Origin: Kalaharituber pfeilii
Taxonomy: Eukaryota > Ascomycota > Pezizomycetes > Pezizales > Pezizaceae
DNA length: 64,000 bases
Direction of reading: 5' to 3'
Assembly: GCA_015179045.1 (NCBI GenBank)
Contig: WHUZ01000099.1
Coordinates: 62,001 to 126,000 of the forward strand
This document shows positions 45,520 to 55,770 of this stretch, piece by piece. A model generated the notes under the pieces. The model saw nothing but the letters and a program-made list of their open reading frames with translations, did no database searches and was not told the origin of the DNA. Position 1 is the first letter of the stretch. The number at the start of each line of letters is the position of its first letter. The position numbers were made by a program, and so were the translations under genes.

Positions 45520-46203
45520 GGGCGGCAAGCGATTAATGATATAAAAAATACTCTAGATTCGATGCCTCCATGCATAGCTCAGTACTCGCCCAGCAAGCGA
45601 GAGTGAGTTAGGCCTTGACTGACGGATGCGCAACGATAGGCTTGGTCTCACAGTGAAACCGCTGTACAGTGTTTGCGAACTTGGATTTGATGGGACCAAG
45701 GCCTATGTGGCTGTAGAGTTATGTCCGAGGGAGGCACCTGTGGAAGGGAATTTGAGAAGTGGACTTAATCATTTTATAGACAAGGCGAGAGCTTGCCCGC
45801 GAGGAATACCGAAGAAATGCTGCCATAGGCTCAATTGGTGAACGTGCTGGAGAAGAATGGAAAAGAACAGGAGAGGAATTCAAACTACGCATGAAATCAT
45901 GTACATAGTTGATTTCCGGTAATTGTGGAGCCTGGCATATATTTGATTCCTGAGCTGTGAAAATGCTCATTCCCGAGCGGCCCGGGCCCTTCAAGGACTA
46001 CATACAAGTCCCGAGGAGACCAGAACATCCATATTCATAAAGCGCTTATTTGAGAGATCTGATAGAGCGCCTTGACGTCTGGAAAACAAAAACGAAAGAG
46101 TGTGCTTCACAGAAATCGATATCTCGCCTACAAAATGGACGATTTTGCCTGCATTCGAACCACGACCGCCTGTACGCTCGACAGGCGTGATTACTACTCC
46201 AAC

Positions 46204-46505
46204 TGAAAGATATATATATATTTTTATTCCCGTAACCCCGCATACAGGCTACCAGCCTATGGCAGGGACCCATATACCCAGGCCAGGTTTGGAACAACTA
46301 ACTACGGAATCTACATACACACCTTGAGCACCCAGTGCCCTCCGTCCCCGGCTACCCCAGATCGAGGCAGGCAAACCAGTACTCGACCGGGTCGCCCTCC
46401 ACGCCTTCTTGCTTCCACCCTTTCTCCTCTAGGTCCTCCCAGGACTGCCAGGTGACATGCGCCCCATCTTTGTCCTTCCTCTGGGGCCGCTCCAGTTCGG
46501 TGCAT
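46204..46505 (-). mobile_element. 5'-truncated LINE (WFACLDLG family), minus strand
   Basis: It begins with TATATATATTTTTATT, then CCCGTAACCCCGCATACAGGCTACCAGCCTATGGCAGGG, the ORF2 C-terminus and stops near GGTGCATCT. It is the third copy of the 9038-9662 element. The AT repeat next to the tail obscures any target duplication. Confidence 0.88.
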
Positions 46506-46728
46506 CTACTTTATAAAAAATGTATGCATCCCTGTAAGCTACCCATAATTTCATGTACTTTTGGTGCGGGGTCGCGTCAGGCGGTATGAGGCATCGCAGA
46601 AGCAGCTCCCACTTTGTAATTGCACGCTCATTCCCTTGCTGCACCTACATCTAAACATCTATGTACTCGGCAAATTTATGTCTCCTCTCAGATCGAGGGC
46701 ATCATGGCCACTACACAGCGCATCATCC

Positions 46729-46806
46729 TTACCGAGTCCGTGCTCGCCATAGCGGCACGCGGGTAAGGATAAAAAAAAAAAAAAAAAAAAAATTACCGAG
46801 TCCGTG
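46729..46806 (+). mobile_element. Short tail B insertion lacking the inner stem, 14-bp TSD
   Basis: TTACCGAGTCCGTG at 46729-46742 and 46793-46806 flanks CTCGCCATAGCGGCACGCGGGTAAGGAT and A22. The inner GCCC/GGGC stem is deleted, yet the copy was mobilised or decayed afterwards. It interrupts an open frame that is continuous once it is removed. Confidence 0.92.
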
Positions 46807-47492
46807 GACCCAACCAGCAGCAAAGGCCGCCTCATCATCGTTGGCGCGAGCGGCTTTGTGGACGTGCCCACCTACCACTTCTGGTGCCCTTCCCCAGCTC
46901 AAGATTGGGACTCGTACCTCAAACCCGGCAGCATGTCAAACCGTTGCGGCCCGCTGCGGTCAAACTCTGCCGCCATTGTCTTATCTGATGCAGAAAGTCA
47001 GGCCCCAGTTGGCAACCTTGATGTCACGGCGCTGTCAAAGAGGGTCCAGCAGTGCTGAGGGGCCATTTTGGAGCCTTCGATAATGCGCTCGGAGAAGTAC
47101 AGGCAGTGGCTTACGTACTTTATTGACCTTCACTTGGATTTTCGGAGTTGTTCATGCATGGGTGGGGGCGTTGCGAGAGTGGATCCGTTTCCGGCCCTCG
47201 AGGCATGAGTCCATCACAACTGTACTCCGCACACCGGACACTTACGTTAACACTGAGGACGGAGAGGTGCTCGCTGGAGTTATTGCGTCCCCGCTCGGTC
47301 GCCGACTCCGAATATTAAATGGGAACAGGGTCGTCGCTGTTGACAGTGGCCAGCGCCCGCGGCGGATCTGGGACGTGTGTGCAAACAGAATAGTACCATC
47401 TGCATGGTTTCCACCCCAGGTCATCGATGGCTGCTGCGCGACACTTCTCTCGCATGCGTGGGTGGCTCCAAGCGAGTGCAAGTATATCTTCG

Positions 47493-47555
47493 TCTCGCCA
47501 TAGCCCTCAGGGCGGCATGCGAGCAATGATATTAAAAAAGTAAAAATAAAACGAA
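47493..47555 (+). mobile_element. Tail B insertion in the HET domain
   Basis: CTCGCCATAGCCCTCAGGGCGGCATGCGAGCAATGATATT, then A6GTA5T. It separates the SHAWV block from the WPVPLP block of the HET remnant. No clean duplication was seen. Confidence 0.8.
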
Positions 47556-48242
47556 GGTAACTTCGCACCTGGCCAGTTCCGCTGCCGTACGATGTCCAAA
47601 TTGAGCACATATCCGAACGGCCGTAGCGTTCGGTGCGCCTGGCTTGACATCCTGTGCCTCCCTTAGAACATGGTACCCAGGCCGCAATTCAATGCTATAG
47701 TGTCCCACTTCTTTACTGCAGAAACAATCCGGGCCCGTGAGGAATTGAGAAGAAGAGGGTAGGAGTCAGATATACCGTAACCATAGGGCGGAAATAGTGG
47801 CCCATCTTAATGGAGTGGGAAGACCTTTTCAGCCAGAGGGCTGGCATAACGAGAGCCACTGGTTGCGGGCGGTATGAACGCTCCAGGAGACACGGCCTCC
47901 CCCAGTTGGCGTTGGCCGGGGTGTTTGATGCCAAAAACGATCCCCTGGCATGTATAGTAGGTGTATATGGATTCAATCTTAGACAAGCAACACTAATGAC
48001 CATTACGTAGATCGATGGCACAGGACGGACACTGAGAGACCTCATAGAGAAGAATTGCTTTCGCCACTGGAGCTCCCAGATTTGATTTTGGAGATCAAGA
48101 CATGCTGCTATTCTAACCCGTTTGACCAGGTTGGTGGCCTCCTGTACTTTGCTTTCTAACGCCACACCTCCCTTCATTGCGCCGGCCTCTTCCATGCTAT
48201 CACTATCAAGAGGACGCAGAAAAGGCCTGGATGCGACTTAGA

Positions 48243-48711
48243 CAAGCTGTTACGGTTTCTACGATAATGTAGTAAATATGAGGGTGTAACTTAGGACAAC
48301 GCTTGGTGCTTGACCTTTCGACAGGGCAGCTCTAGCTGGCCCTTCTTATAGTCAATCCGGCGTGCCTTCCTTCTATTGTCTCTATGCTATGATATCACGA
48401 TGTCCTATCTATAGGCATCCCTCAGCCACTGCCTCGCCTCATCTAGAGGTCCATCCGGTGGCTCTGCTCCTGGAGGTCCGTTCAGTGGCTCTGCTCCTGG
48501 AGGTCCATTCGGTGGCTTTGCTCCTAGAGGTCCGTCCGGTGGCTGTCGCTACGCTCTGACCATGCCGGCATTCCTTGTGATACACATCCGTGCCCGACCC
48601 ATGTTTCATTGCCAGACTGCAGCTATCGGTTGATCAGGCCGAATTGTCGCTAGTAGCTTTACAGGCCAATGTGGGTGGATATCCCCTTCGCGGGTAGACC
48701 CTGACACAAGC
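48243..48711. mobile_element. Solo LTR, 459 bp, TSD CAAGC, with internal minisatellite
   Basis: TGTTACGG at 48248 and CCTGACA ending 48706, with CAAGC on both sides (48243-48247, 48707-48711). It is related to the LTR at 3463-3887 (CTATCGGTTGATCAGGCCGA near the 3' end). It contains about four 27-bp units of GGTGGCTCTGCTCCTGGAGG at 48455-48545 that the other copy lacks. Confidence 0.9.
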
Positions 48712-48870
48712 AGCATCTCACATCCGGACCACCATAAGCATGGTTGCCGATTGGGAAGCTGATGACGCTGTTCCCATACCCGTCGGCAGAGCACTGATTT
48801 CCGAGCTGGAAGCAGCTGATGAGTTACCCAGACATCTCCGTCCAGGAGCCACGGGGCGGTGCCACAGATA

Positions 48871-51038
48871 GACGGTTCACTCCGGCTATATGGTGGCCAT
48901 CTGTACCGGGGAGTCGCCCTACGTAAAGTTACTACCTACAAGGCATCAAATACATTGTTGCAGGGACTAGCCTTTCTGGGTACCTGTCCTCAGTCCCCCT
49001 GACCTGGCACCCTCACGAGGGCCATCCAAAATCGTTAGACGCGCCAATGGAACCCTTGCAACGTATGTCCTAATCGACATTTCTCCCCCATATCGCCACG
49101 ATCCCCCCGCTTCTGCATCCGAGATATCTTCCGTGACCGCAGCAAATCCGCGCGCCGTGCGCACGACATCATTACATGCCGGGAACTCACACCATAGAGC
49201 CCACACTCACAGCATAAAACGATGAGGATGCGTATCAATATAGGTTGTGCAGGGTCACTACTCTGCAATGGGAGCGGGGCGTGTTCTAGGACGCGATGAG
49301 AGAGAGAAGTTGGAGATGGAGAGGTAAAGGTGGAGGGGTGGGATGAGTGGATGCCGTTTCAGGCAGACTTGGAAGGTACGCTGATCCAGATGGAGGAACA
49401 ATGGGTGTATTTTTGGAATCCGGCAGTCGTAGTTAATTACAATGATCAGAGGGGATGACAAATTGCCATCAAACGGTTATGTAAGTAATGCGGATGAGAA
49501 GAGAGGTCACAAATATCTTTAGCTCGCATCAGACAATGCGAAGAACATGAAAAACGACGCTATATTGATAGCTTACGCCTTGACAGCTATGAATATGCGA
49601 CCGAAGTTCATAAGCCTCATCTAATTTCATGTCTGCAAAGTCTCAAGAAAGCTATACGCTCTATTCTATGTAGCAGCAGATGGGAGACCACATCACAAAG
49701 GCAAACCAACCAGAGCTTAATTGAAAAACGTGGTTATCACACTAGCATGGCCCCACACAGTCCGGAGATTTGCACATCATTCAAAGCTACTGGAAAACAT
49801 TGAATGATGGTCTAAAAAAGCGATGGGCAGGGGAGGGTATAAAGCCTAGAGATGCCGATACTATTTGGAGCGATGCACAGGCCGAGGAATGGAATAAAAA
49901 TTGATCAAATGAGAATGATCGCAGGATTACGGGATGCCAGAGACGCTTTAGGTAGTAATTGATGCGAAGGGAGGTCATCTCAAGTGGTAGATTAGTATTT
50001 TCTTTTCTTTTTTTATTTATTTTCTTTTATTTTTATCATTACTGTATATCGCCTATAGGCTACGACGAGGATAAATACAAAGCAGATAATAATAAAACAA
50101 CTCACAAATTCGAGTACTGTATAAAACTACCCAACACTACCAAACTCAAAATCAGATGCCGCGCAATAAAACGCGATTACCCCGTCATCTCTGTACCCAC
50201 CTCAACAGTTCTGTCAGTGAGTGGTCGATTTTGTTGCATGTATCTAGAGAACGAGGTGTAATTGACCGTGCCAAGACTTTTCGGTCACAATTATCCAGTT
50301 TTATTGGTATACACATACTGTATATCTGACCATGGGGCCCGGTCTGCGTGTGACGCCCCGTTGCTTCTGAAATTAGGGGTACTTGTCGTTGTTTTGTTAT
50401 CTTGGTATTTTGTTTACAGTTTCACGCTCGATACAATCCGAAGTAGACTCTAACATCCCCTCGTGCAGAGAACAGCCAGCGAATGGCGAATTACCCCATT
50501 TCTAATTATAACGAATTGAGAGCCGCGAGCATGGGTTTGGCTGTACATACCCAGTCCAGTTATGATACGAGACTTCTGACCGGCAACAAATCGGGCCTAG
50601 CCGTTCGCCAAGCTTCAAGCATACGCCTCAGAAAAAAGGTTGAGGTTCGCCAACCGCAGGCCCGGCGGCGGAACGCGACTGGTCAGCGGTACTCCTGATT
50701 CTCTATAAGGAAACTTTTGTGAGGCGTAGTACATTACAGCTCAGGATGCGGGGATTCGTATAGCAGATCTTTGCGCATGTGGGGTGACAGTTTTTAGCAT
50801 ATAACGGAGGAAGGCTGCGTTGCTCTCGTTGTGAAGTTTACATGAACATGACCCTCAATAACCAGTTCTTTTCGACAAGAGTGCGGGCGAAAATTCAAAG
50901 CTACGGCACAGTTCTACCAGCTTTATTTGTCCTAAGAATTCTTTCTGAATAAGGGGAAAATATACAGCTCAGGACACGGAAAGGACCATTACTGTACGGC
51001 AGACTGGCGACCGACCACCACCATAATCCAGAACAACT
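48871..51038. other. No supported gene; one decayed tail B
   Basis: Short frames only. At 50000-50072 a T-rich tract followed by ATCATTACTGTATATCGCCTATAGGCTACGACGAGG is a decayed minus-strand tail B. Confidence 0.4.
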
Positions 51039-51050
51039 GTGGGACCCCAT

Positions 51051-52713
51051 ATGGCTCCCAATATTCCAAATCCCGGTGAAATATTATGGCTCTCGTGCGG
51101 TGAAAATATCAAGATTGATCCTGGCAAGCTGAACCATCTTGTAGTGGTTGTTGGTGAGGCTTTGAAAGGAAAAGTCGTGATATGTCTGGTATGTATCTTT
51201 CTCCATTTTAGTGTTGGGTCTAGTCAGTTTCGAACCGTCTATTCGGGATGCGGAAATCAACTGATGGATGCTTGTATTATTTGTGCAAATTTAAATGGAA
51301 GAATGAGTGGAGAGAAATACTTATTCCTTGTTCATGGATTACGATAATAATATATTTAACTCAATGGATCAGATCACTAATCTCGTGCCCTAGATCACGT
51401 CATTTGGAGACACACGTCTGGAGACCAAATTCAAGGATCCTAAGATGCGATCCAACTACCTCCCCCTTTACTTCGATCCCCCAAATTCGCAGATCGATAA
51501 CGATCCCGAGGGGGGTTTGAAGGTTACTATCACCCATGGCTCGCCTTTCATCAAGAGGTCATACCTGAATACAGAACCATTCGAAGTACCGACTGCCGCC
51601 CTTTTACCGCTAAAGCATGGGGCGGCAGTACTGGATTGGGAGGCACTCGCGCAGCTGCGGAGTGCTATAGAGCGCAGGAACCTGGAATGGAAGGGGGAAC
51701 TTGAGCCAACGCAGGCAAAGGGCAAAAACGCGGAGCGCACATCAGCGAGAAAGCAAGGTCCATCGCTGGCCGGTGCATCATATGCATCTCGCTCCAAATT
51801 GACATCACCCGCAGGTCCGTCATTAGCCTCAGCATCCGATGCATCTCGTTCCAACTTGACATCACCAATAGGTCCGTCGTTGGCCTCAACGTCTCGTGCC
51901 TCTCCTTCCAGCTTGACCTCACGCATGGCTTCATCGCCGGCCTCAGTATCGCATGCATCGCGTCCCAAGATGCCATCAATCACAGGTCCGTCGTTGGCCT
52001 CAACATCTCAAGCATCTCGTTCCAACTTGGCACCACCCATAGCTCCATCGTTGGCCTCTGCATCGCATGCATCTCATCCCAACTTAACAACACCAATAGC
52101 ACATGCACCGTGGGTACCTGTACATGTATACAATTGCTCTCGTGTAGAAACCCCTAACTGCGGCCATTTCACGGGCCTGCATTGGAGTCTCTGGCGAATC
52201 CTCCAATGCACGTTCGCCATTGCAACAATCGTCATCTGGGGCGGTGACGTTCACGCCGCCCAGAAAACGGGTCAAGCACTCCATAGCGATTGGATATTCT
52301 CGCTCGTCATCTCGTGCATGTCGCTTGTGGTAGCGCTGATATGGTTACTGCCATGTACCAAGTCACATAGGTTGCTTTTTGCAGATGTATTTCTTGCTCT
52401 GATGTGGTTGATTGTGTTTGGGATTTGGGCCAAGAAGTGAGTAGCTCGGCATCCCTGCCTTACAGACTTATTGGGCATCTGAAATATAGTAAACATATAC
52501 TAACTATGTTTCCTTTTTGCGTTGGACAGTTACATCCCTCGAAACTGCCACGAAAACTACGACTGTCAGCAGCTCAAATATTCAGTATGGTTCTCGCTGG
52601 CTGCGCTCCTCTTCTGGCTCTCCTCTGCGGTCTATGGATTCTGGCGCTTTCGTAAGGAGCGCAAGGGAGGATCGTGGGGCGCGAAGTCTAGGAGGGGTGT
52701 TCTCTGGGTGTAG
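51051..52713 (+). CDS. MARVEL-like four-helix membrane protein with repeat linker, 3 exons, 454 aa
   Basis: Exons are 51051-51188, 51394-52436 and 52530-52713. The introns are GTATGT..CCCTAG (205 nt) and GTGAGT..TACTAAC..GGACAG (93 nt), and frame is kept. The N-terminal about 140 residues (LNHLVVVVGEAL, VVICLITSFGDT, KKSYxNTEPFEV-like SYLNTEPFEVP) form a beta-rich soluble domain that I recall as common in fungi but cannot name. Residues about 150-300 are tandem copies of about 22 aa (GPSLAS-x-S-x-ASRSNLTSP-like), a Ser-rich linker. The C-terminus has four hydrophobic helices (ILQCTFAIATIVIW, FSLVISCMSLVVALIWLL, VFLALMWLIVFGIWAK, SVWFSLAALLFWLSSAVYGF) with two Cys in the third loop, the MARVEL pattern of fungal plasma-membrane proteins. 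The start could also lie upstream. Fusion of the two halves is unusual, but one continuous exon spans them. Confidence 0.82.
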
Positions 52714-53798
52714 GGAATCTCCTTCGCATTCAATATCCATTTCTTTTCATCTTGCGGTTGTTTTGGAAGGGGCATTTGCTTTGTGTTTTGGTTTAACTTT
52801 TGGCATGATACGCAAGGTAACAAAACTCGCTTTATGGCCCCGACACCTACTCCAAGCCTGGCTCCTGCAAGCGCTTTCAGTGTGCACCGACTAGGTGAGG
52901 AGGAGGGCAAAAGTCATTTATTACCGTCCAGTTGGTCAAACCCCACTGAGACGCGCTTATAACTATAACCAATACAGCTTGTTTCTTTAAAAGTTGCGGC
53001 AGCAAGTTCTTTGATGATCGTTTGAGCATGGTTCTGTTCTGAATATTGGCTTACTTCGCTAATTTACTTTCTTTGTAGATAATCTCGTCATAGTTCCCGA
53101 GGCGGTAAACGAGTACTTGATAATATAGGGAAGGGAAAAAAAAAAAAAATCCAGAGGATAGACCTGTGCTAGAGGATGAAGGAGGTAGAAGTTGGGACTC
53201 GTCACAATTGCTGCACTGGGCATCGGCATTCATGCCGGCATCCGATACCTGATGGGCCAAGGCAATATCTCGTCCGGTCTTGGGGCTTTCCAAGCAAGAG
53301 GATAATAGGACAAGGGTGGAAAATATTGCGAGAGGGAGCATAAATGCATCTATATATAATCTTCATTTTCAGATTATATATTGTAACTAAGCAAAAACTT
53401 ATGAAGAGTGCGTATATCGAAAATATTCTTAAATCAGGAATGCTTGCATTGAGAGTCTACTGTAGTATTTGTAGGTAGGAATTCATTTTCATCAATGTTG
53501 GTCTTGCCAGGCCACACCCCAAGATTAAGGGGGCACAATGATGTAGTAAGCCTGCGGTCCTACTGTATTGTTGGGAATTGCGAACTGATATATCCAATAG
53601 ATTTGGCAGCCCACATACGAAACGCAGCATTGATCCTTAATTAGCAATCTTCTTAATATAGCTGTGAGTTACTACAGTGATTCTGTCATCCAATACCTCG
53701 ATTAAGGTAGATCCTCTTCCTTTTAACCTAACACCGCAAGTAGGTAACTACGATAGATTATTGCAAATCTAAACTGCGCCTCATTTCTCTTTCTATAC
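52714..53798. other. Intergenic with a broken secreted-type ORF
   Basis: Apart from the ORF at 53051-53341, I see only AT-rich sequence. Confidence 0.4.
53051..53341 (-). pseudogene. Small secreted-type ORF cut by a decayed tail B
   Basis: ATG at 53341 begins MLPLAIFSTLVLLSSCLES, a signal-peptide-like start, followed by a hydrophilic Ser-rich stretch with C-x-x-C (CSNC). After SSSSTGLSSG the frame runs into poly(T) of a plus-strand tail B (53084-53149: CTCGTCATAGTTCCCGAGGCGGTAAACGAG, poly A). The C-terminus is therefore foreign. There may have been a short secreted protein here. Confidence 0.4.
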
Positions 53799-54695
53799 TC
53801 ATTCTCCAGCCCTCTCAGCGGAACCCTCCGGTGCTGTCGATGCAGAGCCCCCGGTGTCGTCACCCTCAGCGTGGCCATCTTCCACATTCCCAGGCCGTTC
53901 CCCAAACTTATGAATTATAACCTTAAACCCATTTTCTTCCATATACTTCACTGCCTCTTCCAAGTTCGGGAACTTTTTCCCATATATACCAGGGCAACTA
54001 CATCTTCCAATGTTAGTATCATTATGTATGAAAATTTGACCCTCATGTGTGAGTGAATTAGCGTCCTAGCTAACTTACAACTGGAAATAAATGGTAGGCT
54101 CTTTTCCCATGGCTATGGCATAACATTTCGTCGATGGGTCGTAGTCCTCTGGAAGGCTAACGTGAATTACTTTGGAGGGATTCTAAGGTGATATAGTTAG
54201 AAATACTACTAAAATTGAGGAGGAATTGGCGCCGTGGAATAGGAAGTTAATAAGGGCCACGCTTACATGAGGGAGCTTCTCCTGCCTAGAAGACAGTACA
54301 TCTGCCTGCTGTCCCTCATGAAACCCGGTATGAGATTCTCTGTCTCTTCCCTCCCAGTCCTGGAGGCCCATTTCTCGGTTGTGTTCAGCAGCAGACCCGT
54401 AGTGCATTCTACGAACCTTGATTCCCGGATAACATGGCATCCTTTTTTCCCTTCTTTCACCCGGTAGTTTGTACCAGTGCCCCAAGATAAGTTTGTCGCG
54501 TAAGTCACACTGCGATGAAGTTTCTGGAGTGTCGCTTTCCACGCTAGAGCCTTCAACGGCAGGAGTACCAGTAGCGGAAGTCAATAGGTTTGGGGTGCTG
54601 CGGGTGGCATTATATGTTGCTTTGGAAAGGGCCGACGACAAGCGGAAAACGTTAAGAGGGCGGAGTCTCATTTGGGAGATGCAGAGTGGCAGCAT
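53799..54695 (-). CDS. RNase H1 N-terminal-like domain protein, gene G, 3 exons, 245 aa
   Basis: Minus exons are 54695-54267, 54182-54079 and 54003-53799. Introns are GTAAGC..CCTTAG and GTAAGT..ATACTAACATTGGAAG, the second with a perfect TACTAAC. All phases fit. The N-terminus (MRLRPLNVFRLSSALSKATY from the second Met) is Arg/Ser/Thr-rich without acids, like a mitochondrial presequence. The middle is unrecognised. Exon 2 ends KCYAMAMGKEPTIYFQ, and exon 3 continues CPGIYGKKFPNLEEAVKYMEENGF, the RNase H1-N core. A Gly/Asp/Glu-rich tail follows. The second intron sits at the same codon and phase 2 as in A and B. Gly of the PGIYF motif is Thr here, and the loop before KKF is shortened. Confidence 0.83.
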
Positions 54696-55133
54696 TTTGT
54701 CAGTTACAAATGGGTATTCAAAGAGCTTGTATAGTAGGACATTTGTTGGAGGGGAATAGAAGTAGGCTTGCTTCTGAGGCGACTATATCATTTCTCTTCT
54801 GTTGCGCACGTGCCGTGAGAAGAATGTATTGGTAAAAGGGAGTAGGTGGCGCCAATACCTTCACATAGCCATGCTACAAGTCTGTAAGTATGGATAATAC
54901 GCTCACCAAATGCAAGCTATCCTAAAGTTGCAAACGGTGGTGACCGATAAGCAAGACCCAAGACCAGGAAGTACAAACGACTTAGATGAGGAACGTTAAC
55001 GAGGGCTTCAAACAATGATGATTGCGCATACGCAGCTAATCTGATGCCATGCACAGCTTAGAAATTATCAGAAAGTTTGGACTTTGGATAAGCTGTTGTA
55101 GGTGTTAATGTTTGGGGTACAGTAAGTACATTA
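54696..55133. other. Upstream region of gene G, nothing else seen
   Basis: No coding or repeat structure recognised. Confidence 0.4.
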
Positions 55134-55562
55134 CTGGATAGTCGGTGTGGGGAGGTGCAAACGGGGGAGCATCTCGCTTTCCGATGCAGAAGCCAGGAGA
55201 ACCGTCCAGAAGGTTTTGAGAGGTGGAGCGACATGGGAAAGAATTGGAAAAGAAAGGCGGAGAATGGGGAGGAATATGTATGACATTTTCTTCGCCGGGG
55301 TCAAGTTCTAGAAGGTAGGAGGGCGCGGGGTCAAGTTCTAGAAGGTAGGAGAGCGCGGGGTCAAGTTCTAGAAGTTAGGAGAGCGGGGGCGACGGCGCGA
55401 CGGCGCGATGGGGCCATGTACGTAGAAATTTAGTTTAGCGTGTCTCCGGGCCATGAGGGCTTGCCCAGGGACCCTGCCATGGCCACGTGCTACAAGCGGG
55501 GTTATGTGTTTTTTTTTAAAAAAATAAAAAAAAAATAAAAAAAAATAAATCACTGGATAGTC
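55134..55562 (+). mobile_element. 5'-truncated LINE (tail A family), TSD ACTGGATAGTC, T-to-A tail
   Basis: An 11-bp duplication (55134-55144, 55552-55562) brackets 407 bp, sister to the 15561-16064 insert. It has three tandem 30-bp GGGGTCAAGTTCTAGAAGGT units. The tail reads GGGGTTATGTG, T9, A7, then (TA8-9)n, not plain poly(A). Confidence 0.93.
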
Positions 55563-55770
55563 TTTTGCCAAATCGCTGAAGCAGCATACTTTGTGAAAAG
55601 GAGTACAGAGGAATAGGCTCAGAGATGTGTGTATTCGATTCTAATGATCAATCAAGAACGGGGCTTCCAGAGCCCATATATATACAAAAACTCTATAACA
55701 CGAAGTTGCATACAAAACCAGTGAACAGAACAGCTAAGTATTTGGACTGCCTAATATGGAATACTCAGTC

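Larger units (their letters stand above)
42413..45559 (+). mobile_element. 5'-truncated tail B LINE in gene D exon 1, 11-bp TSD
   Basis: TACTCTAGATT at 42413-42423 and 45549-45559. The original insert was about 405 bp: RNase H end (VMWVRSHKGIEGNTKADEAA), a stop after GIRTL at about 42677-42679, a TTCTCATATGTTATT-rich 3'UTR and the hairpin tail. It was later split in the middle of the hairpin by the foldback element at 42798-45517; the tail resumes at 45518 (TAGGGCGGCAAGCGATTAATGAT). Confidence 0.92.
41448..45575 (-). pseudogene. RNase H1 N-terminal-like gene D, interrupted by LINEs and a DNA transposon
   Basis: The start is ATG 45573-45575 (MHGGIESRVGDIQ...). Exon 1 is cut by a LINE at 42424-45548 and ends EEH followed by a weak donor GTAACT. 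The intron is invaded by a second retroposon (41817-42336). Exon 2 reads RCYAVRDGLAPGIYFDE. The last exon (after ACTGCAG) reads SARMRTAGYP...FPTLQQ...FLEACE and stops at 41448. At the conserved phase-2 donor, ATAAGT replaces GTAAGT. Removing the insertions and one duplication copy of each restores exon 1 in frame. The paralogue is gene C. I judge it dead. Confidence 0.75.
46704..48870 (+). pseudogene. HET-domain (heterokaryon incompatibility) pseudogene
   Basis: Blocks of the fungal HET domain occur in order but in changing frames. They are PRRIWDVCANRIVP (about 47350-47400), LLSHAWV (about 47450), WPVPLPYDVQIEHI (about 47570-47610), DILC (about 47650), LNGVGRPFQPEGW (about 47808-47850) and then WLRAV-stop-TLQET, where a TGA replaces the expected Trp. 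HET proteins trigger incompatibility cell death in ascomycetes. An upstream frame from ATG 46704 (ATTQRIILTESV...) may be its N-terminus, but it stops at 47056-47058. The frame after the solo LTR (SHIRTTISMVADWEADDAV) seems to be the C-terminal part. It is disrupted by tail inserts at 46743-46792 and about 47493-47555 and by a solo LTR at 48248-48706. Confidence 0.72.
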
